A DNA stretch of 64,000 nucleotides, from the NCBI GenBank assembly GCA_001510575.1, contig LNGK01000012.1, positions 766,389-830,388 on the forward strand, given 5' to 3'. A model generated the notes under the pieces. The model did not search any database. It was not told the origin of the DNA and saw only the letters and a program-made list of their open reading frames with translations. Positions 46,211 through 57,104 of the stretch are shown here, in pieces. Positions within the stretch are counted from its first letter, which is position 1; each line of letters starts with the position of its first letter. The DNA comes from Knoxdaviesia capensis. Taxonomy: Eukaryota > Ascomycota > Sordariomycetes > Microascales > Gondwanamycetaceae. The position numbers and the translations under genes are program-made.

Positions 46211-49200
46211 CTAGGCGGAAGACAGAGCCGCCAGCTTTTGCAGCGTAATAAGAACACCTATTGAAGTTGAAATGCCATGTTAGCCCAATTCAAGAAGAGA
46301 AAAAATCAAACACCAAGACAAGGAAAATACTAACCGCTGACGCCCTGTGTGAGAGTAGCCGTAGCCTCAGTGTTACGGGTACCGAGGCTAACAGTCACGA
46401 CATTGGACACGACACCTTCAGTGCCGAGGGCATTAGCCCACTTGAACACCTTCTCATCCTCGCGGCCGTCACCAACAACCATCAGGAAGTCAACGTGGCG
46501 GTTCGTAGCAGCACTGCTAGATTCAGCGACCTCCTCGCTGCCAGCCGCCGTCTCGCCCTCAATCCGGCGCCGCAGATCAGCAAACACCCGCTCAGCCGCG
46601 GTGCTCTTGGTCCAGTCAATCGGCTCAACCACGATGCTACCGTCCAGCGGGATGGCATGCACACGCTGAGCTTCGCACGCATCGTTGATGTGGCTAGCGC
46701 AGTCAGATGCTTGGCGCGACGCCGCGTCGTAGTCATCCGCGCTCTTGTAGTGGAAGATCAAGCTGCACCGGCGCTCCTCAATCTTAGATCCGGGGGTCCG
46801 GTCACGGTAGTAGGTCATAATACTCTTGACCGACTCCTTCCATGAGTCGATTTGCTCGCGATCGGCCATCTCAGTCCAGGTCGTGCTGCCACAGTCCCGA
46901 ACGAAACAGCCGTTCTCCGCAACCAGGCCCAGGTTGGGCACCCGGCGGAGCAGGCGGCTGAGTTCATCGGGCCGCCGTCCCGACATGACATAAACGGTGT
47001 TCCGCGGGTCAGTCAGCAGGTCGGTGAGAATATGCTGAGTGCGTTGCGGGCTAACGGGGATAATTTGGTCGACGGGACCCCAGCTGACAAGGGTTCCCTC
47101 ATAGTCAAGGATGAAGAGGCGGCGCTCAGCACGCTGGTACTGTGCAGTAAGGGTCTGCATGTTCAGACGAGGCACCGAAGTCTGATCACGGCGGTGCTGC
47201 TCGTCATACACAATATCCAGACGAGAGAGAAACTCCCTGAACCAGTGCTCACCAGTGTGATGCATCACAGCATCGTAAAGCTGGCTCCAACGGGACTTTT
47301 TCTCATCGTCGGGCATCTCCAAAGCACGCTTGATGGCGTTCGCGCACTGCCGGTAGTCCCACGGATTCACAACAAGCTCAACCCGGTTAAAAATAGACGA
47401 GGTGCCAGTGAATTCAGAGAGAATGAGGGAGCCATGTTTCTTGTCGGGGAACACCTTGCCGTCCTGGCAGAAGAGGAACTCGTGAGAAGTCAGGTTCATG
47501 CCTTCACGCTGGCTCGTGATCATGAGCGCATCGGCAATGGTAAGCAGCGCAAGATACTGCGGATAGTCGATGTCCTGCTTAAGATACACCACCGGTTGAT
47601 ACGCAAGATTGGCCCACGAGCTGTTGACACGTGTGACAATATCAGAAACGGTTGCGTCCAGATCGGCGTTTTCGCTTCCTGACAGGGCCACCTGAATGAG
47701 GACGGTGTTGTCCCGCCATTCCGGGTTCGAATTCAGGAAGAGCTCGTAGGACAGAAGCTTCTGGCGCACTCCACGCACATGGTCGAGCTTGTCGCGAGCC
47801 ACAATCAGGCGCTTGCCACGGTACCGTTCGCGCAGCACGGAAATCCAGCGCTTCACAGCTTCGGCCTCGCGGTGGCGGCTGAGGCTCACGGGGTCAATAC
47901 CGATGGGCAGATTTATGACATCAACGAACCGATCTTCGAGTTGCAGGCCATCGGGAGTTGCTTCGACACTAAGGAGGCGACTGCAGGTCTGAAGGAAATG
48001 GCGGGTGTACTCGTTGATTTGAAATCCGATCAGGTTGGCGCCGAGCATGCCCTCAAGGAGTTGCTGACGGACAGCCAAGCAACGGAAGACCTCAGAAGAG
48101 GGGAAAGCGACGTGGAGGAAAAATCCAATCTTAGCATCGGGGAGGCGCTGGCGGACCATGCCAGGGACAAGAAGCAGGTGGTAATCGTGAACCCACACCA
48201 CGTCGCCGCGCTTCCAGTTCTTCACAATCTTGTCAGCGAAAGCCTGGTTGACATTGACGTAGTACTTCCACGAATGGTCTTCGTAGGCCTTGCTCTTCGG
48301 GTTATCGGGAATCTGATAGTGGAACACGGGCCACAGGATTTGCTTGCAGAAGTGCGAATAGTGGCCGTCGAAGTCCTTATCACTGCACCAAACAGTGAGC
48401 ATATCATGTTCGGTCGCCATACGGTCCTCAATATCTTGGCGTTGCTGAGAGCCATCGAGGGCATCGGTGGGCATTCCCAGTGTGCCGACCCAGGTGAATT
48501 CCTGGACACTACCCTCGCGAAGGGCGGCCTCGGCAGCATTGCGCAGACCTCCATTTCCCTGGTCGGCGTTGACAATGCGCCAATCGGCGTTGGCGAAGAC
48601 GCGGTCGTGACTCTCGCTGCGGGCGAGCAAAGAGGGCTGAGTTTGGCCGCGACGGTTAAGCTCCCGAGCTTTGGCTAGGGTGCGGGAGACCTCGGCAAGA
48701 GCGGCCGGGGGAGGAGAGTTCGCGCGGGACATTGGCTGGTTTGCGCGGCCACCCCATTTCGGCGAGGACTTGTCGGTAGGAACCAGGATAGGCTCGCCGG
48801 ATTCGCTGGCCGGGGCTGAGGTGGACTGGTACTGGATGGGGAAGCCGCAATCTTCGTTGGAGAATGGGTCCAGAGGCTCAAGATCGTCGATGGGAGTGAC
48901 TGGAGGAGTGATGTCGTTCTGGGGGTCAAACAGACTGGGGTGAGAAACCTGTGACACCTGGCGAGTTTGCTTGCGTTTTCGGTCGGCAGCAGCTCCGGCA
49001 CGGGGAGAAGTTCCGGGCAAGTTGAAATGGACGGTTTTGGGTAAAAAGCTAATAAAGAAAAAAAAAATTCCACCAGTTAGTCAGTCTATCACCAAACCCC
49101 CCCCCTTCACCCATGGTGCTGGTGTTTGGTGAAATGAGTGTCCTGCAACACGACGGATCGCAGGCCAAATTCAAAGCTGCAAGGGGACCCAGAACGCAAA

Positions 49201-49353
49201 CATGGCACCCCTGTGGGTGAGGGATCGCGATCTTCGAATTGCTTGCATCAAGCTCCGAAATCACCCGCAGCAGAAGAATTTTTTCTATCCGCCGCGAATA
49301 AGACCTCAACAACACAAGAAAAATACTTACAGAGAGGCAATGAAGACAGTCAT
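46211..49353 (-). CDS. Trehalose synthase complex regulatory subunit (Tsl1/Tps3-like, GT20 plus HAD domains)
   Basis: Exons 49331-49353, 46335-49048 and 46211-46257 encode about 927 aa. The tiny first exon gives MTVFIAS and completes SLFLPKTVHFNLPGTSP, a conserved start of this group. The N-terminal GT20 fold (about 130-620) has WVHDYHLLLVPGMVRQRL and GFFLHVAFPSSEVFR. However, the NRLPV sugar-phosphate loop is missing, KLDHVRG stands where catalytic enzymes have RLDYSKG, and REGMNL replaces RDGMNL. The HAD phosphatase domain has LFILDYEGTLVSW, so the second acid of DxD is Glu. VMSGRRPDEL and VVGDGREDEKVFKW are kept. Both active sites therefore look impaired, which suits a structural/regulatory partner of Tps1 and Tps2. 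The last exon encodes VLITLQKLAALSSA. The protein stabilises trehalose-6-phosphate synthesis in the cytosol (family knowledge). Confidence 0.9.
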
Positions 49354-52300
49354 GATGGGCGATTTGAACTGGCTAGTAGCCACAGAATATCAAATTGAAG
49401 AGGAGGGGAAGTAATCAGTAGATATAAACCCGGCCAGACGGCTCTTCACAGGGATCTGAGAAGTGGTGAGAAAAGAGGAGCACAGCTTCAATCAGAATTT
49501 TGATGGGCTGTGATACTCGGCTTTCAGGTGATGAGAGAAGGGAAAAAAGAGGAGAAATGCAACTTGGGGTCAAATAATGAGACAATAGAAGTTGAAGAGA
49601 TTGGACTAGAGGATCTCAGTTCAAGTAGATCAAGTAATAGTGCAAAAAAATTGTGATCAAGACGGGTTGTCACAAGGTCCGAGATTTAGCTATTTTGGAA
49701 CGAACTTCAAGACCTATCCTCTGATAGCTCCAGGCTATTAGATAAAATGTGCCATTTAGTTAGAATGTAGAAGATAAGAGAGTTTCCAAAGGAAGGAAGA
49801 CTAAAGGGGAGATAGAAGAGAAGGGCCTAGAGGATCGAATCAAAGAGATGGAGGAGGTAGAGGGAAAGGAACGAGTAAGATATCTAAGAGAGAAGGAAGC
49901 AAGGAAGGAAGGAAGTTTTGCAATATTAAGCTAGACGGAGGACATAGAAAAGGAAAAGGAAGTAATAACTAAAAGAGACGAGGGAAGTCAGGGGAGAAGA
50001 AGAAGGGAACCAGAACCAAGAAACGAAAAGAAAAGAAAAATAGGATGAAAAACAAGAAAGGATTAGGAAGGTCCGAATTTAATTTTTTTTTTTTTTAAAT
50101 CAGTTTCAACAGCCTTGTGTCACACATCATCAAGACAAGAATGTGTTGGTCTAAGGAATGAAGGGGGAAATTTAGGAAGCTCCCGGGCCATAGAAGATTC
50201 TGTTATAGAGGGGGGCATAGATAGCAGACCAGAAAGAAGCTAAGGGGAAAAAAAGAAGACCGGATAATTAAATAATAATTCTGTCCTTTGTCATTTCTCA
50301 TTCTTCTCTAATCTGTTTCCTCTATGCACTTACACATATTTCTCTATATATTTTTAAAGCCCACTGAGGCTTTGGCCTGTTGTTTGAGGGCAACAGAACA
50401 ACCTCTTGGCGGCTAAAAATGATCCGTGATGGACCTCTTGGATCCATCAGTGGAGAGGATGTGTTATAGAGAGGAGAAAAAAAGTTCATGTGCTCGTACA
50501 CTTGTTTGGAGCTAAGGAAACGAACAGACATGGCAGGGATTGTGAGAGTTTTTTGCCAACAGGACGAGAATCGCAGGGCGGAAAAGTTCCCAGAAGAACA
50601 CGCCGTGAGCAATTCATCCTCAGCTGTCAGGAACCTCAGGGCGAAGGAGAAAAATTCCTTCTGCAACATGGATAAGGGGGAGGAGGTCTTTTGCGTTGAG
50701 CTTGGACCAAGGGAAGCGGCGAAGCCTCAGGGAACATTTTTGGTAACTGAACAATAAGCCCCGGTGTTTCCCGGGACACAAACGGATGACGGGCCGTGGC
50801 AACCTTCTTCCCAACACACTGGCGAGGGATGAATCAGATTGCCAGGTTGTCTGGAAAGGTAAGATGATCGATCATACATAGGAGGGCATTTTCAAAGTGA
50901 AATTGCAACGGGCTAGTACTGCAGAACTCAAGTAAAGAGAAGAACAATAAAACGTACCTTGTGAAGCTTCGTGATATATGGCACCTCCGATTGTTGATGC
51001 TCTGATGGATTTCGATTTGCACGCTGATATTATGTTGATCAGAGAGCGAGAGGTGTTGGTATGGAGGACAAACAAGGAACAGAAAAGTCTGGAAAAACAG
51101 GGGTGTCTGAGTGGAGATAGTCGACAGTTTTAGATGGTGATATCAAAGAAGGGCTTTGGCCGCTCAAAAAAAAAAAAAGTGAAACTAAAAATCAAGAAAG
51201 ATTTGTTGGAATGTTTCTGTCGGGTCTTAACTTGTTCCCGAGGGGGGGGGGGTGTTGCCGAGACGAGAGAAGGTATATGAAACAACGAGGAACGGACCAG
51301 GAGTAGCACAGTTGATATTTCCAAGGGAAGTGGACAAGAGATATATCAAGACAGTTTTGGGGCGGGAAATGTTCACATGCACGAAGAGTGATGTAGTGTC
51401 TCCACAGAGATGGATCTTTACATAGAATGTTCGACGCAGTTTTTGGCCTATGAGGGCAGATCGTGGGCTCAACGAGTTGAACCAAATGCAGAAAGAAAAA
51501 AAATAGCAACGTGCAGGACGATGGAGAGACCTGACGTAATAGATGCCGAAGATCAAAGCCTTCGAATCCTGGTATTGCTCAGAAAAAGCCGCGCTATTGT
51601 GCTACTCTTTCAGGCGTTGTGTAAGGATTGGTGATGTGGCTGACGTTCAAGGTTAAAAGGGAGAAGAAATAAGAGTGCCAGAGTGGATCAAGCGGCGGCA
51701 AGATCCAGATATAGGCGTTGAGGAAGGACAATGAGTATGAAGTGTCTCTGAGTGTATGCGAGTTTGCGTATGTGTGAGTGTGTCCCCAACAAGATCAACG
51801 TGTCAGCAGGCAGGACCAGTTGACATGTGAAGGCACAAAGACAAGAGAGTTAGAGAGTTGTGATGGACAGAGCGTGTAACCCGGCTACACCGAGACTTTG
51901 CTAGAAAAGAGCCATGATAACGCTGGTGCTGTTAGAAAAAGAGAACTGAAGAAGATTGGTGACACTTGGAGAATCACGAATGGAAGGTGAGACGACGAAT
52001 CCCGAGCAATGCCCCAAGAGTCAGATGAACTCAGTCAGGAGCAGGAAAAGTCAGATATGTATAAGTGTGTGGTGGACAAACTTGCACTAAAGGGTGAGTG
52101 GCGAGAACTGAGATGTTTGGAGAACACTGAGGAGAAGTTGTGTCAAGGAAAGGTCCAGAAAAAGCGAGATGGATGGACTTGGAGATATATCCCAGGAAAA
52201 GACACAATGAGCGGGAAAGCGGAGAGAGACACTCGCTGCGATATTTTGGTACGTGCGTACTATACGATGTCTGTATTCACAGCTGTTGAACGGTGCAAAA

Positions 52301-53416
52301 TGTCCTAGGGAGAAAGTTGCTTGGCCTTTCTTGGAGAGGCAGTCACTCACTCGACACCTGCACGTTCCAGGATGTTGGCATTACACGATATTCTCACCCT
52401 CCAGCCGTGAATCAACAATGTGCAGAAACCAGACGCACTCCTCGCTCCATAGTGCTATCCAGCAAACAACCCAGACGGCATCCGCTTCCCGTCTTGGACT
52501 CTCTCCGTTCGATTCTTCCGCGCCTCTCTCACGTCTTTGTTCTCCCCGTTTCCGAGATATTTTCTTCCTGAGGGGCAAAATACCCAGGTTCCTCTTTTTT
52601 TTTTTTTTCCTGTCCTTGACCATTTCCGCAATTTTTTGTTTTATTTTTTTGACAGGAGAGATCTATAACGTGGTGCCTCCTATGCGGCTCATTTTCCCTG
52701 CAATAAAAACACTTGCATATGAAATGGCGAGTTCTCCCTTCCCTGTTGGCCGCCGTTCATCTTCCGCGCCGCCTGCAGAGGACTTATGCAGTGATGATAG
52801 CAACCTGCGCATGATATTTTTTTCCTTTCTCGGGGCGTCCCGGAGAGGAAAGCTGGTTGGATCCAAGTCTCTGGGTCGTACCCCATTCGCCACTCTTGCC
52901 GTTCCTGATACTTCTTGAATACAAAAGGAACGATAATACCACTTCTTCTCAGAATCAGTCCGTAGCAAGGTTTTCGGCCTGGGGAATATTTCCAGAGCAA
53001 CTTACCCCTCACCCATGAACAATTTCTACTGTCCTTTAAGTTTGGCTCTAGATTACCCCCCTGGTCGGCTTTTGTAAGTGATGGTCCTCTTGACGGGCCG
53101 AACCAACGCCGCATCCAAAAAAAATCTGGACGGCCGGCATGAGCTCGCTGAGTTGGATGTGAGGCTGTGGTTTTTGCGTGTTCCGTAGGTCTCTTGAGGT
53201 ATCCCAACTTCTCTCTACGGAAAGAGAGAGGCTCCGGATATCTTGTTAATGCAATTTATCAGGGTCCTTTGCCCCATCTTCGACGAAAATTTTCATTGTT
53301 GCTGTTCGTTTGTGTAGCATGGAAGGTTGAGATGCAAAATCTTTTTATCTTTCTTTGACAAGGGACGGGTAAACTTCTAAATGGAATTCCCGCTCTACCC
53401 CAGTCGCTACACGTTT

Positions 53417-53435
53417 AAAAAAAAAAAAAAAAAAA
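53417..53435 (+). repeat. A19 homopolymer
   Basis: An uninterrupted run of A of about 19 bases lies in the gene-poor region. It is not next to a coding sequence and has no visible target-site duplication. Confidence 0.7.
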
Positions 53436-54186
53436 CCAGGCACTCCATCAAGTTCTCCAAGCACGGCGTTCGCATGGACATTCCCAGGTCGGAAGGATGA
53501 ACTGGAGGGTGTGAGCGATGAGAGAGGGGTGGTTCATGCTTTGATCTGCATCCATTTGACTCGTTCGTTTTGTTCTAAGCCTGCGCTTCGTCTTCTTCTT
53601 TTGGCCAACGAGATAACACCGAGGTCTCTGATCCTCGGGAGTTGCATGCAGCAATGTTATGTGCAATACGCCAACAATCTTCGATCCTAAATTATCGTGT
53701 ACCGTACACTGAACTAAGCTGGGTTTACGGTGCTCTGCTATACAGAAGATAATAACTTATGCAAAGGCACAGAGTCAGCCTAGACAACCCAGAAATCTTG
53801 TACGTAGTGGTGCTCAGGTTGAACCGCCGGAACGGGGATGTCGGAATAGCCTCTGCGCTGATTTGTTCATCTGTGTTTTCTTGTCCGTGAACACGAATTT
53901 ACCTTCGCTCCACCCGTTGACTGACACCTTGACAATATTCTTTAGTATCAGCCTCCGCAAAAAGAACAAAAAAAAATGGGAAGATAAAAAAAAATTGTGA
54001 CAGGTCCATCCCCTTGCGTTTGTGATTCCTTTCCCCCTCCTCAACCACCGACCCCTCAATTTTCAGTCTGCTATTCGTTTTCTTCCCCGTTATTTCGTTC
54101 CATTTATCAATAGGCTCCATTTACACTCTCACCTCAGGCCGCGTCCGTCATTATGGATACCGAGCAGAAAAAGCAATTTCTGGGTT

Positions 54187-54194
54187 TATAAAAG
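54187..54194 (+). promoter_or_regulatory. TATA-like element in the gene-poor region
   Basis: TATAAAAG in plus orientation is followed within about 100 bp by a T/C-rich stretch (54,280-54,330). This is the best core promoter-like arrangement in the 7.75-kb gap. No product is recognised downstream. Confidence 0.25.
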
Positions 54195-54759
54195 GCGTCC
54201 TGCGTTTCGGGCCTGTGTTTCTGTTCTCCTATAGAAATCTACATCCAAACCCACGTGCGTGCGTTCCCAAGCTTTTTTCATCCAGTGCTGCCGTGCCTTT
54301 TTTGGGTTTTTTTTTCGGTCTTTTTCCTTTGGCTAAGGCGAGACGCCAAACAAGGCTCTTTGATCGCTTCGGGAGGGGGATAACAGTAGTCGGGACGAGA
54401 GGACCGACTACGGAGACGGCAAGCGAGGAGGGTGGAAAAGATTTTTTTCTTTTCTTTTCTTTCAGGCAGTCGAAAAGGAACTATGCATTCGATAATGCGA
54501 TGTAAGTGCCAGACAGGCGTGAAGTTCTTCGTTTCGAACAGTCACATATGACGACAGAGTTGCGTCAAAAAAGACGTTTTTCTTTTGTTCTTCTCGTTTG
54601 CTTGTTCCTTTTAGCAAACGCTCAGCACCTCTCTCTCTCCCTGTTGTGTCTATTCTGGGTAAAAAGCACATGCATCTATCCATGCACAAATCTGACAGAC
54701 CTGTGTACAGTAGGCTGCATCACTGCGCAGCTCCTTTGACCAAACTTGGGAGCAATACT

Positions 54760-54791
54760 GGGGGGTTTTTTTTTTTTTTTGGGGGGGGGGG
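54760..54791 (+). repeat. Compound homopolymer block G6-T15-G11
   Basis: Three consecutive homopolymers without interruption: G at 54760-54765, T at 54766-54780 and G at 54781-54791. It could be a replication-slippage hot spot or an assembly error. Confidence 0.7.
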
Positions 54792-55078
54792 AGTCCGTTA
54801 TCTTCTCTGTAGTAGAAACGCTAACTCGGTCCGTGGCAGAAATCCTCTAGCTGTTCCGAGGGGACACGACGGACGCGTTGAGGTATCTCCCTCGGGCCTG
54901 TTCCGGAATCAAGGTCCGGGGCACCGGCCCACTGCAGGCTGGGTTTATCTCGATACCTGAGAGCTGTGTTCTTCACTCTGCCGTAGTGGAGTCTCCAAAG
55001 ATACGTCTTCACGATCGACAATCTGGTTTTTTTTCTTTTCTAAATCCTGCCTTCCAACAACCATCTCGCCTTATCATC

Positions 55079-55318
55079 ATGGTCTTGGGCTTTGGTATTC
55101 CCTGTTTAGCAACGGCCAGCACAGTACCGACCAGTTCCAGGCCTGATTCACCTCCCTCTCGGTCCCGGTATCTCCCGGCCGCTTGTATGAAACATCCAGC
55201 CTCTTTCGCCCAATTTAAGACCTGGTTATCAGTGTTAAGTTTCTGGAAATATATTGGCTGGAACCCGCCTTCGCCACGCCGACAGGGCGAGCCTTGCTAC
55301 TGGATGTCTCAGACTTAG
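55079..55318 (+). CDS. Possible short ORF of unknown function (79 codons)
   Basis: The ORF begins MVLGFGIPCLATASTV with a favourable start context (A at -3, G at +4). It is preceded by about 60 bp of T/C-rich sequence like the leaders of real genes in this window. It is unrecognised, rich in Ser, Pro and Arg, and has no domain or signal peptide that I can name. It could be the first exon of a spliced gene, or chance. It is the only ORF in the 7.75-kb gap whose start looks like a real one. Confidence 0.15.
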   Translation: MVLGFGIPCLATASTVPTSSRPDSPPSRSRYLPAACMKHPASFAQFKTWLSVLSFWKYIGWNPPSPRRQGEPCYWMSQT

Positions 55319-56491
55319 CCGGATGTTGGCGCATGGCTGAGTTTTTAACTGGATGGACGCGATAGTATCGTGCATGATTGAGGAATGTTGAGCATTGTAA
55401 CAACGAGCTTTCTGATAAGAACACACACATGCAAACCTCCGTACTTTACCTTGTCTATGGTGTGTCTCCCTGCCCATATCCACTCGCATTCCGAGACTTG
55501 ACTGCTTGCTCCCCATTTCCCGCCGTCACACTTTTTGCCGCCTCTCAACGAGACGGACCCAGACATATCCCCCCTCCCTGAGCTTGGGGACCTTAAACCC
55601 CCGCTCTAGAACCACAGTCAAGGAGCACTCCCGATCCCGTAATAGGAAAACCATTCGCCTCCTTTGGATTCATTTCTTTCTTGATGGTGTAATACCGTGG
55701 TCATTCTCCAACTTCCAGTGAGCGTCTGCTTGCTTAAATTGTGTCCACCACGTCACGATAACAGAGATGGAGGCGCATGTAGACCAGAAAGCAAAATCTG
55801 AGGTTCGCACATCAGCTAGTAAGTCTCCGTCATGGCTGTGCGCCGCTCGCCAGCCCCCCTCGGATCTTTATCAACGGCCTCCAGCTTGTCTAAGAAAGAA
55901 ATAAAAAAGTTTCCGTAGCATTTCACCTCTGGTCCTTATGCCGTTATCTTCCCATGCATATTCATTTTCACCAAGAAAAAAAACTTTTTTTTGATTAAAA
56001 GTCCTTCGACATCGCGCCATTGGCTGCTGTATGTACATGCCCACAGCACCGCACCAGTCAAAACGGCAAGATGATCGTCACCTATCAAGCTGTTTTTGAG
56101 TCGCACAGCTAGAGCACCAACTGAAGAAGAAAAGCCGAAAAGAAGCCTGAGCTTGGTCCAGCTATTATGTAGCTCCGTCTTGTACACCAGGGAAACAAGC
56201 TGCATCTAGGCGGCCTCCGCTTGGCTTGGCCGCCGCCTTTTCCGGTCATCTCCAGAGGCGCACGTACTTACTTCCTCTAGACGCGGGCTGGGAACCCAAA
56301 AAGTTTTGCCGTGGCGTACTCCGCTGTTGCTTTAGATCGTGGACTCTTGCTTCCTTTCACCCAGTTCCTCGCGGGTCAGCCACCACCCCACCGCCACCCT
56401 TAGCAAACGACACAACGCAAGCTCAAGTTCATGTTCACTACCATCCACCAAGTCCTTCACATGCAATATCATCATATGAGCTTTAGATAGA

Positions 56492-56508
56492 TGTGTGTGT
56501 GTGTGTGT
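56492..56508 (+). repeat. TG dinucleotide microsatellite
   Basis: About eight uninterrupted TG units. Similar but interrupted TG/CG stretches occur at about 30,897-30,916 and 57,085-57,103. Confidence 0.75.
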
Positions 56509-57104
56509 ATCAAATATGACAAGTCTCAATTGGTGACCCGGCTGTGCCCTTTCAGGTTTCTATCTCCCGCCTGTTGCTACTATATTCCCATGTTCTAGAC
56601 ACCAACCAGACGAACGGAAAACAGATCACTCCGGCGTCCGTGTTTCGGCATTCTCGTAGGCTCTTTCTTTTCAACCGTCCCCGAGAACGTTGGCTGGTCC
56701 GATTTAGTAATGCTGGTTCTATGTGCTGGCCAGCCATCCATGGTCAGATGTTGCCCTCGTTATAAGGCGAGCGATGAACAGGCCATACACGGGAATAATT
56801 AGGAAAATAGTGGGAGTAGAAAAAGAAAAGTTCAGACCACATATAAACGTAGCCAACGTTACCCCAAAGCGTCAATCAGATAGTCTATATCAGCGTCGTA
56901 AACATATCGTCAGGACAGACCATGAAAACCTATCGAAAAGAAATACAACCCTCCTCCCTCGTGCATGCAAACACACTCACTCCTTCGCCGTTCTCCACTC
57001 CACCCTTTTTCGTATTGTTTCTCCAACCAGCCTGCGGAAGGAATGAATCTAACCCTCTCTTACCCATCGTGCTCGTGCTCGTGCATGTGTGCGTGTGTGT
57101 GTGC

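Larger units (their letters stand above)
49354..57104. other. 7.75-kb gene-poor region between the trehalose-complex gene and rsa4
   Basis: No gene with a recognisable product is present. From 49,400 to about 52,300 the plus strand is purine-rich, as expected for leader and promoter sequence of minus-strand transcription. From about 52,400 to 54,600 the plus strand becomes pyrimidine-rich, as expected of a plus-strand leader. A TATAAAAG at 54187-54194 and a short ORF at 55079-55318 with a good start context lie on the plus strand. Homopolymers (T14-15 near 50,084 and 52,595, A19 at 53,417-53,435, and a G-T-G block at 54,760-54,791) and a TG repeat near 56,492 are present. Larger ORFs (up to 221 aa) read through low-complexity sequence and match nothing known to me. 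Confidence 0.5.

Noticed and set aside
46852..48678. Two plus-strand ORFs (276 and 299 codons) opposite the trehalose-complex gene
   Set aside because: Antisense shadows; the minus-strand protein has conserved GT20 and HAD motifs across the same interval.
52253..52918. A 221-codon plus-strand ORF in the gene desert
   Set aside because: It reads through a T15 run and C/T-rich sequence, giving a Phe-rich core with no domain; the composition explains its openness.
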